The notes under the pieces are model-generated. The model was not told the DNA's origin and made no database searches. It was given only the letters and a program-made list of their open reading frames with translations. A DNA stretch of 64,000 bases from Actinomycetota bacterium. GTDB taxonomy: Bacteria > Actinomycetota > Actinomycetes > Actinomycetales > Microbacteriaceae. Positions 26,627-34,923 of this stretch are shown here, piece after piece; the stretch's first letter is position 1; each line of letters opens with the position of its first letter. The stretch is from the NCBI GenBank assembly GCA_947449765.1, contig CANFSP010000002.1:1-64000 (forward strand), given 5' to 3'. The position numbers were made by a program, and so were the translations under genes.

Positions 26627-27673
26627 GTGAAAATTCAGCAGGCGTTTCGACTAGGACTCATCGGTACTCTCGGGGTGGGACTTGGTCTCGTATTGATCAC
26701 CATGGTCGGTTCGCTCGCAACCATCCTCACGTACATCGGCGTTGCGTTCTTTATCGCTCTGGGACTCGATCCGGCAGTGCGGTGGTTGCAGCGGCGCAAG
26801 TTTAAGCGCGGTTTCGCTATTCTCACCGTCGTCGTCGTATTTCTCGCAGTCATTGCGGGGCTCGTCGCCATGGTCGTGCCCTCGTTCATCGACGAGGCAA
26901 GGCACTTCATCGACACGCTCCCGCAGACCGTTGCCGACCTCGAGAAGCAGCAGTGGTTCCGCTGGGTCGAGCAGCAGCTCGCCGCTGTCGACCTCAAGAA
27001 GCTGCTGGTGGACGCCGTCGCCTGGGTCACAAACCCTGCCAACCTGAGCGCGGTCATGGGCGGCCTGCTCAAAGTCGGCGTGGGCATCGCCGGAGCCGTC
27101 TCTGGCTCGATCATCGTCATCATCTTGACCCTGTACTTTGTGGCTTCGCTGCACTTGGTCAAAGAAGCGGTTTATTCTTTTGTGCCGCGAAGCAAGCGCG
27201 ACACCTTTATTGAGCTTTCGGAGCAGATCACCGGCAGCATCGGCAAGTACATTGTCGGTCAGTTCGCACTCGCCGCCCTCAACGGAGTTCTGTGCACCGT
27301 CATGCTTCTCGCTATTGGAGGCAAGGCCGCAATTGTGTGGGGCTTCGTAGCCTTCGTGCTCGCGCTGATCCCGCTTATTGGTACCGTGCTCTCCACGGTG
27401 GTGGTGTCCTTCGCACAACTCATCACCGCTGGCCCAGCTACTGCGCTGGTCATTCTGATCTACTTCCTCATTTACATGCAGGTTGAGGCATACGTCATTA
27501 GTCCTCGCGTGATGAATAAGGCGGTATCCATTCCCGGCTCACTCGTGGTCATCGCCGCGCTCGCCGGAGGGGAACTGATGGGTATTCTCGGTGCTCTCAT
27601 CGCGATTCCGGTTGCAGCATCAATCCTGCTGATTATCAAGCAGATTGTGGTGCCGGCAATCGATAAGCAGTAA
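26627..27673 (+). CDS. AI-2E family transporter (TqsA/YdiK-like)
   Basis: A 348-residue membrane protein with the AI-2E/UPF0118 fold: two N-terminal helices, a long soluble amphipathic stretch ('FIDEARHFIDTLPQTVADLE') and five or six C-terminal helices with 'ALIPLIGTVLSTVVV' and 'QVEAYVISPRVMNKAV'. Members export small molecules or act as ion antiporters, so the autoinducer label is only a family name. GTG 26627 is chosen because GGAGG lies 7 bases upstream; the frame from 26585 would add a cysteine-rich, unlikely N-terminus. Confidence 0.9.
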   Translation: MKIQQAFRLGLIGTLGVGLGLVLITMVGSLATILTYIGVAFFIALGLDPAVRWLQRRKFKRGFAILTVVVVFLAVIAGLVAMVVPSFIDEARHFIDTLPQTVADLEKQQWFRWVEQQLAAVDLKKLLVDAVAWVTNPANLSAVMGGLLKVGVGIAGAVSGSIIVIILTLYFVASLHLVKEAVYSFVPRSKRDTFIELSEQITGSIGKYIVGQFALAALNGVLCTVMLLAIGGKAAIVWGFVAFVLALIPLIGTVLSTVVVSFAQLITAGPATALVILIYFLIYMQVEAYVISPRVMNKAVSIPGSLVVIAALAGGELMGILGALIAIPVAASILLIIKQIVVPAIDKQ

Positions 27674-27688
27674 CCGTCGGTTCGACGG
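27674..27688. terminator. Small hairpin between convergent genes
   Basis: CCGTCG and CGACGG pair perfectly around GTT immediately after the AI-2E stop codon. There is no clear T-run, so termination is possible but unproven. Confidence 0.35.
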
Positions 27689-27696
27689 GTAATGAC

Positions 27697-28566
27697 CTAC
27701 TTGCTCGCCTGACGCGAAATTTCGGCGATGGATGCCCAGTCGGCCCCCTCCAGGTCGGGATTGGCCAGGGTGGCGTTGAACACTTCGCGTAGCGCGGGCA
27801 CGGTCGGCAGTTCAAGGCCAGCCTCAGTCGCAGCCGATTCGACTAGACCGAGGTCTTTACTGCCGAGCGCTACGGAGAAGCCGGCCGGTCGGTAAGTCTT
27901 GGTTGCGATGGCTTTGCCATAACCTCCGTAGGCAACCCCGCCAAAGAGGCTGCTGGTGAGGAGCTCCACAAAGAGTTCAGCGTCAACGCCACCCGACTCA
28001 ACCAGTGCAATCGACTCGCCCAGTGCCTCGATGGCGTGAATGAGGTTGAAGTTGACGCATATTTTCACCAAGTTTGCCGTGCGGGCGTTGTCGCCCATGA
28101 CCCACGTTTTTTTGCCCAACACATCGAGGATGGGGGCTACCGCGTCGAGGTCTTTTGTCGAGCCAGCCGCAAGGATGTTCAGCTCGCCGGCAGCGGCAAC
28201 CGGGGGGCGCCCCAGCACGGGTGCGGCGATGTAGCTCACTCCGGCTGCCGCGTGGCGCGCGGAGAGCTCATCGGCAGCCGCGAGGCTCAGTGACGACATA
28301 TTGACGTGGATGGTGCCCGGCGCCGCTGACGCGAGGTTATCCGGCGTGAACTGGTCCAGCGCTGCCGCGTCGTTCGAGAGCATCGACAGCACTACGGGTG
28401 CGTCGAAGGCATGTTTTACAGAGTCGAGTCGCGAAGCGCCCACGGCAACCAATGCGTCGACCGGCGCCGAAGAACGATTCCACACGCCCACGTCGTGACC
28501 TGCGTCCACGAGGCGCTTAGCCATCTCATGGCCCATTGAGCCAAGACCGATAAAGCTGAGTTTCAT
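27697..28566 (-). CDS. NAD(P)-dependent beta-hydroxyacid dehydrogenase family protein
   Basis: A 289-residue oxidoreductase of the 3-hydroxyisobutyrate dehydrogenase / glyoxylate reductase group. The N-terminal Rossmann motif is 'FIGLGSMGHEMAKRLVDAGH' and 'VWNRS' follows. The conserved substrate segment 'APVLGRPPVAAAGELNIL' and the lysine-containing 'TANLVKICVNFNLI' (catalytic K) are present. It is monocistronic as far as can be seen. The exact hydroxyacid cannot be inferred. Confidence 0.9.
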   Translation of the reverse strand: MKLSFIGLGSMGHEMAKRLVDAGHDVGVWNRSSAPVDALVAVGASRLDSVKHAFDAPVVLSMLSNDAAALDQFTPDNLASAAPGTIHVNMSSLSLAAADELSARHAAAGVSYIAAPVLGRPPVAAAGELNILAAGSTKDLDAVAPILDVLGKKTWVMGDNARTANLVKICVNFNLIHAIEALGESIALVESGGVDAELFVELLTSSLFGGVAYGGYGKAIATKTYRPAGFSVALGSKDLGLVESAATEAGLELPTVPALREVFNATLANPDLEGADWASIAEISRQASK

Positions 28567-28636
28567 GGTGTTTCCATTTCATAGCTAGGAGGCATAACAG
28601 TGCCTCAATCGTTCACGGAAACAGCGCAGAGTTAGT

Positions 28637-29062
28637 TTACTTAATTGGCGTGAATTCGCTATCGCTGGCAGCTTTGGTGTTCACACAGTAGGTGACGATT
28701 GCCTGCGCGTACCCCTCATTCCAGATCGCGGTGCGGGCAACCTCGGCGGCATTCGTGCTTCCTTCTAGCACCGTGGTGTACTTCGCAAACAACTGCTTGA
28801 GCTCATCGGTGCCGGCGAGCTGTGCGGCCGCACTCACTCCGGTGGGCAGTGCCTTCCACGCGACGGTCCACAACCCTGAGTTGACCGGGGAGTTGTCAGC
28901 CACGGCCTTGTTGGCCGTGTCGTCGTAAGCCGACTGTGCAACGAAGAACGCCTTGCACGCCGCCGCATCCATCGGATTGACCGAGCAGCCACTCAGGCCA
29001 GCCACTACCGCAAGGGCAGCGAGGGTGGAGCCAGAGATACGTGTTGCGGTGCGTCGGTTCAT
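28637..29062 (-). CDS. Small hypothetical lipoprotein
   Basis: A 141-residue protein with signal peptide and lipobox 'LSGC' (C26). The mature part is helical in character ('AACKAFFVAQSAYDDTA', 'TNAAEVARTAIWNEGYAQAI') and ends 'SDSEFTPIK'. I recognise no family. It starts 9 bases after the stop of the 229-residue hypothetical gene, so both are likely one transcript. It has two further cysteines that could form a disulfide outside the cell. Confidence 0.65.
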   Translation of the reverse strand: MNRRTATRISGSTLAALAVVAGLSGCSVNPMDAAACKAFFVAQSAYDDTANKAVADNSPVNSGLWTVAWKALPTGVSAAAQLAGTDELKQLFAKYTTVLEGSTNAAEVARTAIWNEGYAQAIVTYCVNTKAASDSEFTPIK

Positions 29063-29071
29063 GGCTTCAGC

Positions 29072-29761
29072 TTAGAAGCCAAAGTCGCCGAAATCGCCGA
29101 ACCCGCCGCCGTCCATCCCGCCGCCGTCAAATCCGCCGCCATCGAAACCTCCATCCATGCCGCTGTCGTAACCGCCACTCGCGTCGATGGTCTGAGCGTC
29201 GGAGGCGCCTGCGCCATCGGTGGCGGTGTCACCGGCTGAATTATCGGCCGAAACGTCGGTGGAACCGCCCGCGGCTCCAAAGTCGGTCGGGAAAAATGCG
29301 TGAACGAGTGATGACGCCACCACGTAACCGACGATGGTGCCCATCATGGAACTGGCAAAGCCACCCCCGAAGAGACCACCCCCGGCTCCGTTGAAGCCCA
29401 GTCGCCCCGGTTGATCGACGGCAGCCAGCGACCGTTCCACGCTTCCCGGGTCGCGGATTTCGTTACGCGTGGCTGCGACAGCGAGCTCGCGGGGTGTTTC
29501 ATCCTGGGGAGCATCACCGGCGCGGGAGTCCGCACTCAGTTGCGCGAAGAGAATCTTGCGTTGCTCAACCGTGAGCTTGCTAAAGGCCTCCTCGTGCACC
29601 GCTTCGATGGTGTCGGGGGACGCGTTACGAAGCAGGTATCGGTAGCGCTCGACTGCGATTTCATCTTGTGATCGGTTCTGCGCAACGACCGTTGCTTGCT
29701 GCTTGACGCGCTCGTATTCGTCGTTGTCGTTAGTGCCAAAGAGTCGGTCAAGAAATCCCAT
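29072..29761 (-). CDS. Hypothetical protein with glycine/aspartate-rich repeat tail
   Basis: A 229-residue protein I cannot assign to a family. Residues 1-90 are charged and helical ('YERVKQQATVVAQNRSQDEI'). Residues about 120-155 have a glycine-rich hydrophobic stretch ('SSMMGTIVGYVVASSLVHAF') that may insert in a membrane. The tail (about 195-229) repeats GGxD units, alternating FDGGG and MDGGG and ending 'FGDFGDFGF'. Its upstream neighbour on the same strand is a MarR gene 53 bases away, its downstream neighbour a lipoprotein gene. Confidence 0.6.
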   Translation of the reverse strand: MGFLDRLFGTNDNDEYERVKQQATVVAQNRSQDEIAVERYRYLLRNASPDTIEAVHEEAFSKLTVEQRKILFAQLSADSRAGDAPQDETPRELAVAATRNEIRDPGSVERSLAAVDQPGRLGFNGAGGGLFGGGFASSMMGTIVGYVVASSLVHAFFPTDFGAAGGSTDVSADNSAGDTATDGAGASDAQTIDASGGYDSGMDGGFDGGGFDGGGMDGGGFGDFGDFGF

Positions 29762-29814
29762 GAGCCAAACGTATGTGTGTTCGCTGTGAGTTTTCTGAAT
29801 CAGCGAGGCGCGAG

Positions 29815-30258
29815 TTACGTCGCGAGCATACGACTGAGCAACCGGCGTAGCTCAGTGGCATCTTTCGGTTCGAGAGCGTGCACCAGGGCGTTCTGAACCT
29901 CTGCCACGGCCGGTTGCAGTCGCACGAATTCGGTATGACCGGCGGAGGTGAGCACGAGCACCTTGCGTCGCTTGTCGTCGGGGGCCTGAGTGCGCGCGAT
30001 GAGTCCGCGTTTCTCGAGCCGCGAGACTAGGTCGTTAATGGTTGAGCGATCCAGATCAAGCTCATCGCCCAACTCGCGCTGGCTCAATCCGGGGTTGCGC
30101 TCAAGAACGGCAAGGGTGGCGTACTGCACACTCGTGATGTCGCTTGACACCTGCTCCAACCACACCGCAACGTGGCGCTGCTGAGCACGTCGGATGAGGT
30201 ACCCGATGTGACGCTGCGGCTCGAGCTGCGCATCCATCTCGGTGTTGTCTTCGCTCAC
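29815..30258 (-). CDS. MarR-family transcriptional regulator (MobR-like by context)
   Basis: A 147-residue dimeric winged-helix repressor. The DNA-binding region is 'GLSQRELGDELDLDRSTIND' followed by 'LVSRLEKRGLIARTQAPDDK' and the wing 'RRKVLVLTSAG', which is typical of MarR. It is encoded directly downstream of the MobA-like monooxygenase gene. In Comamonas the MarR-type MobR represses mobA and responds to 3-hydroxybenzoate, so the same pairing is plausible here (inference). Two identical palindromes upstream of the monooxygenase are candidate binding sites. Confidence 0.88.
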   Translation of the reverse strand: MSEDNTEMDAQLEPQRHIGYLIRRAQQRHVAVWLEQVSSDITSVQYATLAVLERNPGLSQRELGDELDLDRSTINDLVSRLEKRGLIARTQAPDDKRRKVLVLTSAGHTEFVRLQPAVAEVQNALVHALEPKDATELRRLLSRMLAT

Positions 30259-30283
30259 GAGTTGACTCTATTCGCTAGGTGGG

Positions 30284-30326
30284 AAAAAGTTGGTGCCCGA
30301 ACCGTTGTGTGGGCGGTTCGGGCACC
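30284..30326 (-). terminator. Intrinsic terminator after the MobA-like gene
   Basis: Perfect 13-base arms GGTGCCCGAACCG (30292-30304) and CGGTTCGGGCACC (30314-30326) enclose a 9-base loop; on the minus strand the hairpin is followed by a run of five T (30285-30289). It would end or reduce the monooxygenase transcript ahead of the MarR gene. Confidence 0.85.
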
Positions 30327-30367
30327 GGGTGATTCGGCATTCCTGTCAGATGCCGAAACTCTGCGAC

Positions 30368-32266
30368 CTAGCGGGCCAGATAAAACCGATCGAAGTACGC
30401 GGTGAGTTCTTCGCGAGCCGTGAGGGGCAGTACGGCAGCGATGTACTGATCGGGACGCACGAGCACGATGGCGCCCGCAGCGCGATCAATTCCGCGGAAG
30501 TCATAGATGTCGGGGCCCGTCTTGTGATCCACGGTGTACACCTTCTGGCTGTCGGTGAGCCCGTAGATGCCTTTTTGGGGACGAAGCACCGCGGGCTGAA
30601 CCTCCACGCGAACATCGCGGTGGTACTGGGGGTAGATTCCACGCACGTCGACGATGCTGTCTGGGTCAGCGCCAGCAGGCAAGTACTTGGTGGCGGGGGA
30701 CTCGGGCGAGTTACCGAGGAAGTCCATGAGCTTGGCAAACTCGGTACCCGTTGCGTCGGCAAAGGCGTACAGCCGGAACGCCCCATCGGCACGGTGCGCG
30801 TGACCCAGCTGGACGCGCTTGGCGTCAGCGAGACGGATGACCGGCGCGGAGTGAAACCGCATGCCGACGGTAAATCCGGTGGCCAATGCTTGGTGCGTGT
30901 CGGGCAGGGTGAGGTAGGTCGACGGCGGGTAGTGGGTGGCCGTGCCTGCGGTGAATTTGCCGGACTGCTCGAAATACTCCTGGAGAACATCCGGGTCTAC
31001 GCCACCGCGTTCGGGGTGCTCGGGATCAATCGGGCCAGCCGCCATCATGGCCGACCACTCTTTGTCAAAGTCGATAAGTCGCTGCGCGATCGGGCGACGC
31101 TCGGCGGCATAGGTGTAGAGAAGCTCGGGCGTGGCGCGACCCTTGAGCACGGAGATGAGTTTCCACGCAAGGTTGTTAGTGTCGGGCATCGAGACGTTCA
31201 TGCCCTGCCCAGCCTTTGCGCTGTGCGTGTGGCAAGCGTCACCTGCGATGAACACACGCGGGTAGCGGGTTCCGATGAGGTCGGCAGGAACGTCATCAAA
31301 GCCATCGGCGACGCGCTGACCAACCTCGTAAATCGAGAACCAGGCGACCTCCTTGACGTCGATCGAGTAGGGCGCCATGACCCGGTTCGCGACGGCAATG
31401 ACGTCCTCCTGGGTTTTGTTGCGGATGCTGTCGCGGTCGTCAGGGTCGACTTCGCCCATGTCGACGTAGAGCCGGAACAGGTAGCTGCCTTCACGCGGAA
31501 TGATGAGGATGTTGCCCTCATCGGCGGCTTGAATGACCGACTTGAGGCGGATGTCGGGGAAATCGGTGTTGCCGAGGATGTCCATGACGCCCCACGCGTG
31601 ATTGGCAAAGTCACCCACGAGTTTGTGCCCAATGGATTCACGCACCACGGAACGGGCACCGTCGCATCCGACCACGTACTTCGCGCGAATAGTGCGCTCT
31701 GCTCCCGTGTCGATCTGTTTGAGAGTGACGGTGACGGGGAATTCGCCCGTTTCGGTGACCTCGACGTTGAGAACTTCGTAGCCGTAGTCGGGCTCAAGTT
31801 TGGTGGCGGATTCCTTCATGTAATCGAGAAAGTATTGCTGCAACCGGGCTTGGTTCACGATGACATGGGGAAACTCGGAGAGGTCATCGGCGGTGTCTTG
31901 GATGCGGCCGGTGCGCTCAATCTTGTGGCGATCGGTTTGGCTGGGGCGCCAGAAGACCGTTTCATTCACCCAGTAGGCCTCACGAACGAGGCGGTCGGCG
32001 ATGCCGAAAGTGTCGAGGAGTTCTACGGAGCGCGCGGCGATACCATCGGCTTGACCGATTTCGAGCGGACCCTTGCGTAGCTCAATCACTCGAGTGGTGA
32101 TCGACGGCTCGGTCGAAAGCTGTGCGGCAAGGATGACACCGGCGGGGCCAGACCCGGCGATGAGAACGTCAACGGTCTCGGGGAGTTCTGGGGTCCACAC
32201 GTTGTGTGCGTCTGGTTTGGCTACTTCGGGGTTACCTACCTGGTAGCCGTTGAGATAAAACTGCAT
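30368..32266 (-). CDS. mobA: FAD-dependent aromatic monooxygenase, 3-hydroxybenzoate 4-hydroxylase (MobA)-like
   Basis: A 632-residue class A flavoprotein with the same length and segment order as MobA of Comamonas testosteroni. Visible are the FAD fingerprint 'DVLIAGSGPAGVILAAQL', 'GPLEIGQADGIAARS', 'VGCDGARSVVRESIGH', 'FIAGDACHTHSAKAGQG' and the C-terminal thioredoxin-like part with 'GSxF'-type spacing ending 'LVRPDQYIAAVLPL'. The expected reaction is 3-hydroxybenzoate + NADPH + O2 to protocatechuate. Related phenol 2-monooxygenases are the main alternative. No protocatechuate dioxygenase lies in the window. An antisense frame of 596 codons is a composition artefact. Confidence 0.88.
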   Translation of the reverse strand: MQFYLNGYQVGNPEVAKPDAHNVWTPELPETVDVLIAGSGPAGVILAAQLSTEPSITTRVIELRKGPLEIGQADGIAARSVELLDTFGIADRLVREAYWVNETVFWRPSQTDRHKIERTGRIQDTADDLSEFPHVIVNQARLQQYFLDYMKESATKLEPDYGYEVLNVEVTETGEFPVTVTLKQIDTGAERTIRAKYVVGCDGARSVVRESIGHKLVGDFANHAWGVMDILGNTDFPDIRLKSVIQAADEGNILIIPREGSYLFRLYVDMGEVDPDDRDSIRNKTQEDVIAVANRVMAPYSIDVKEVAWFSIYEVGQRVADGFDDVPADLIGTRYPRVFIAGDACHTHSAKAGQGMNVSMPDTNNLAWKLISVLKGRATPELLYTYAAERRPIAQRLIDFDKEWSAMMAAGPIDPEHPERGGVDPDVLQEYFEQSGKFTAGTATHYPPSTYLTLPDTHQALATGFTVGMRFHSAPVIRLADAKRVQLGHAHRADGAFRLYAFADATGTEFAKLMDFLGNSPESPATKYLPAGADPDSIVDVRGIYPQYHRDVRVEVQPAVLRPQKGIYGLTDSQKVYTVDHKTGPDIYDFRGIDRAAGAIVLVRPDQYIAAVLPLTAREELTAYFDRFYLAR

Positions 32267-32293
32267 CGCTCACCCTTTGCCTGTGGTCATTTA

Positions 32294-32342
32294 GTTGGTG
32301 TACCAACAATTATGAGAATGACTATATCGTTGGTGTACCAAC
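32294..32342. promoter_or_regulatory. Two identical 14-bp palindromes (operator pair) upstream of the MobA-like gene
   Basis: GTTGGTGTACCAAC occurs at 32294-32307 and again at 32329-32342, with a 35-base centre-to-centre distance. Both lie between the monooxygenase start and the NTF2-like gene, in the only long non-coding gap nearby (125 bases). The symmetry suits a dimeric MarR or GntR repressor. The 35-base phase is about 3.3 helical turns, so direct same-face stacking is not obvious. Confidence 0.7.
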
Positions 32343-32391
32343 TAATGCAAGAGATTTCTCAAACAGTTGCACAGACAGGCGAATCAGGCCG

Positions 32392-32823
32392 TTACGGCTT
32401 ATGCCACACCCGGTTGATGTTGAGCTCGAGGATGCGCCACCGCCCCTGCAGCCGCCCGATTGTCACCGTGTAGACGCCGAGGGTGGTGCGCACGGGGTCG
32501 GGACGATATTCGTCTCGTTCGTAATTAGCCGTGAGGATGAACCGCTCTGGCTCGCCGGCCTGAAACACCTGCACGTTCGTGATGGCGTGCCGGTGTGGTT
32601 CTGGCGGCGACCAGAGCTTCGTGAAGTGAGCCTCGATCGCCTCGGGCGATTCGAGTCGCGTGTCACCGAACACGACCACGGCGTCCGACAGGATGTCGCG
32701 CGCCGCGGCCGGGTTCTTGGTGTCGCTGGTTTGCGCGTATGCGTACAGCAGTGATTCACCGATGTGGCGGTATTGCCCCAGCTCAGCGAATGCGTCCGGG
32801 TCGAATGTCGGGCTCTGGCTCAT
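32392..32823 (-). CDS. NTF2-like / SnoaL-like small protein
   Basis: A 143-residue protein with the cone-shaped NTF2-like fold pattern: N-terminal helix 'IGESLLYAYAQTSDTKN', 'ARDILSDAVVVFGD', a 'AIEAHFTKLW' helix, and a terminal beta sheet ending 'RWRILELNINRVWH'. Members can be isomerases, dehydratases, small dioxygenase subunits or ligand binders. It lies 6 bases downstream of the DUF3500 gene, so the two are co-expressed. Its place ahead of MobA-like suggests a role on the same aromatic substrate, but this is inference. Confidence 0.7.
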   Translation of the reverse strand: MSQSPTFDPDAFAELGQYRHIGESLLYAYAQTSDTKNPAAARDILSDAVVVFGDTRLESPEAIEAHFTKLWSPPEPHRHAITNVQVFQAGEPERFILTANYERDEYRPDPVRTTLGVYTVTIGRLQGRWRILELNINRVWHKP

Positions 32824-32829
32824 GTTCGT

Positions 32830-34083
32830 TCACTTCTCCTGGGCAGCAAAGTACTGGGCGATGAGCGCCTTGCCGTAGTCGTTGCCGTTTGGGGTGCGCA
32901 GATCCGTGTGCATGTGGAAACGACCCGGGTGGTCGTTGCTCAAGAAAACTCCGCAGTGGTGGTCGATTTCCATCAGTAACACCGGTGACTGCAAACGCAG
33001 GTAGTACACGTCACCGCGCTCGGCTCCACCGATCCACGAGAAATAGGTCTCGTTGTAGTGGTCCTCGATTTCACGTTGACGAACTCGACGCGGTCCTTCG
33101 GGCATGTACGCGATGAAGTCCGCCACGAAGGCACTCACCGCCTGCTTCGCCTCGTCTGAGCATTCGGCAAGGCAAATGCCCTCGTAGGGGATGACGCGAT
33201 TGTCCTGAAACGCGCCACCCAGATGCAGGCCATCGCCCGGGTGATACCGATCCTTCGGCATGCGCGGGTCGTTCATCATGTCGTCGTAGATGACCGCGGT
33301 GGCCCGCTGTGCTGGAGTGAGCGCATCCATTATTCGGTGACCGAGTTCGATGCGACCGGCGAACACAACCACGCCTTTGTCTGGTCCCTCGTCGATGAGG
33401 TCCGGCTCGGCGGCAAGGAACACCGGTGTCATTACCATTTGCGTGCCCACGACAAGGCAGTTGATGACCACGTGGTGTCCGTAAAAATGCCATCCCCATG
33501 GGGCGCTCAACGACGGCTCACCGTAAATGGCGAAGTTGTAGCTGAACTCGTTCATGATTTGTGGGATGCCGTTGAGCCCACCGAGGAATCCGTTGATCTT
33601 CATCAGGTTGCGGGCGAACGTGTAGCCCTCGGGCGACAGGCTAGCCTTCATGATCGACAGCGCACCCTCTTTGGTGGAATCCGGCTCAAACTCGAGACGA
33701 AGCCCGATGTCGTGCTGCATGAATTCCGGGTTAGCCCAGCCCTGCCACTCTTTAGCGGTCACCTCGTACTGAACCTTGTCCCGTTGCTGCGGAGTCAGGC
33801 TCGCCAAGAACGCATTTGTCGCATCCACCATGGCGGCAGTAGGCGCGTCGTCCCCCGCCGGCACCGCTCCCAGGTGATACAGGTCGGGGATGATGTTCCC
33901 GTCACTCGTGACACCCTTAAAGTCGTTGAAATAAAGCGGTTCCCACCCCTTGATCAGCTGGCCGGTGAAGGCATCAACCTTCGCCGCTTCGCGATACTCG
34001 TAGGCGTCCTTTATTCCCCGAATGCCGGTCAGTCGCGGATCGTCGGTGGGGTAGAGGTATTTGCGGTACTCGGACTCAGCCAT
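32830..34083 (-). CDS. DUF3500 family protein
   Basis: A 417-residue cytoplasmic protein resembling DUF3500. Landmarks are 'WGWHFYGHHVVINCLVVG', 'TPVFLAAEPDLIDEG', and a histidine-rich C-terminus 'MEIDHHCGVFLSN' then 'PGRFHMHTDLRTPNGNDYG', suggestive of a metal site. Biochemical function is not established to my knowledge. It probably forms a two-gene operon with the NTF2-like gene. The divergent-side neighbour is a GntR regulator in the same orientation 54 bases upstream. A substrate in the aromatic pathway is a guess from context only. Confidence 0.72.
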   Translation of the reverse strand: MAESEYRKYLYPTDDPRLTGIRGIKDAYEYREAAKVDAFTGQLIKGWEPLYFNDFKGVTSDGNIIPDLYHLGAVPAGDDAPTAAMVDATNAFLASLTPQQRDKVQYEVTAKEWQGWANPEFMQHDIGLRLEFEPDSTKEGALSIMKASLSPEGYTFARNLMKINGFLGGLNGIPQIMNEFSYNFAIYGEPSLSAPWGWHFYGHHVVINCLVVGTQMVMTPVFLAAEPDLIDEGPDKGVVVFAGRIELGHRIMDALTPAQRATAVIYDDMMNDPRMPKDRYHPGDGLHLGGAFQDNRVIPYEGICLAECSDEAKQAVSAFVADFIAYMPEGPRRVRQREIEDHYNETYFSWIGGAERGDVYYLRLQSPVLLMEIDHHCGVFLSNDHPGRFHMHTDLRTPNGNDYGKALIAQYFAAQEK

Positions 34084-34137
34084 TGGTGTTCCTTTCGTTC
34101 GACATCTCTGTCGGTAAGTCAGCGCGTGAATAGGGGA

Positions 34138-34851
34138 TCAGGTGATTCGGTTGTGCACGTCGACAGCCTTGCGAGCTTTAGTGATGCTGCCCGAGACGAT
34201 TGCCTCAACGAGTTGCTCGTGAACAGCGATGCGGTTGTCAAAGTTTGCGCTCCACTCGGTGTCATCGGGCGCCACCACGCTCGTCTCGGATGCGATGAAA
34301 TCGAGGATGCCCAGATACAGCGCCTTGGCAAGCTGGTTGGGCGTGATTTCGGCAATGCGGGAGTGGAGCATCCAGTTTGTCGTCATGAACTTTTCGGGCG
34401 ACGACTTAGTGGCCCGCAAAGCAACCATGAGCGCGCGTAAATCAGCGATGTCGCTGTCGCGACGATGTGCTGCTGCGTCGAGAACGAGTACCTCTTCGAG
34501 AGCTTCGCGAACGACGATGGCATCGACCACCGAGGTCGCAGAGTGACGAACCGTCAGCAACGTGTGGCGCAACTTGATGACCGGTGATGTCTCGGCAACG
34601 AAGAGCCCGCCGTCGCGCCCGGGACGAATCTCCATCACGCCGCGTTCGCGCAAGAGACGCACAGCCTCGCTCACGGTTGCTCGGGCGAAACCGGTGGACG
34701 CTTGAAGCTCCGCGAGCGTGCCGATGAAATCGCCGGGTTGCTTGTTGTCGGCAATCATCGATTCTTCAAGGCGGCTCGCCAGAGTTTCGGCGCGCGACAG
34801 GGGTGCGTTTCGCAGGCCTGCGGCGAGACCAGACAGATCCGTCATGCGCAC
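34138..34851 (-). CDS. GntR-family transcriptional regulator (FadR/FCD subgroup)
   Basis: A 237-residue regulator. The N-terminal winged helix includes 'GTLAELQASTGFARATVSEA' and 'VRLLRERGVMEIRPGRDGGL'. The C-terminal FCD ligand domain has 'ALEEVLVLDAAAHR', 'FMTTNWMLHSRIAEI' and 'DNRIAVHEQLVEAI', with the H and D residues that bind metal or a carboxylate ligand. It is divergent from the FAH-CoA-transferase operon and likely controls it and possibly the DUF3500 side. The ligand is probably an organic acid of that pathway (inference). Confidence 0.9.
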   Translation of the reverse strand: MRMTDLSGLAAGLRNAPLSRAETLASRLEESMIADNKQPGDFIGTLAELQASTGFARATVSEAVRLLRERGVMEIRPGRDGGLFVAETSPVIKLRHTLLTVRHSATSVVDAIVVREALEEVLVLDAAAHRRDSDIADLRALMVALRATKSSPEKFMTTNWMLHSRIAEITPNQLAKALYLGILDFIASETSVVAPDDTEWSANFDNRIAVHEQLVEAIVSGSITKARKAVDVHNRIT

Positions 34852-34890
34852 TCCTCACCGAACATTGCGCACACCGCGCTAAAACATTGT

Positions 34891-34905
34891 AACCTTTAGA
34901 AGGTT
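34891..34905. promoter_or_regulatory. Candidate operator between gntR and the FAH-hydrolase gene
   Basis: AACCTT and AAGGTT pair around TAG within the divergent gap, 18 bases before the ATG-proximal coding start at 34924. It is well placed for repression by the adjacent GntR regulator; AGAGG after it is the ribosome binding site. Confidence 0.5.
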
Positions 34906-34923
34906 TATCGAAAAGAGGACAAC

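Noticed and set aside
30290-32080. 596-codon plus-strand open frame
   Set aside because: It is fully antisense to the MobA-like gene, has no recognisable motif and reflects codon bias in high-GC DNA.
33223-34440. 405-codon plus-strand open frame
   Set aside because: Antisense to the DUF3500 and GntR genes, which have clear family features.
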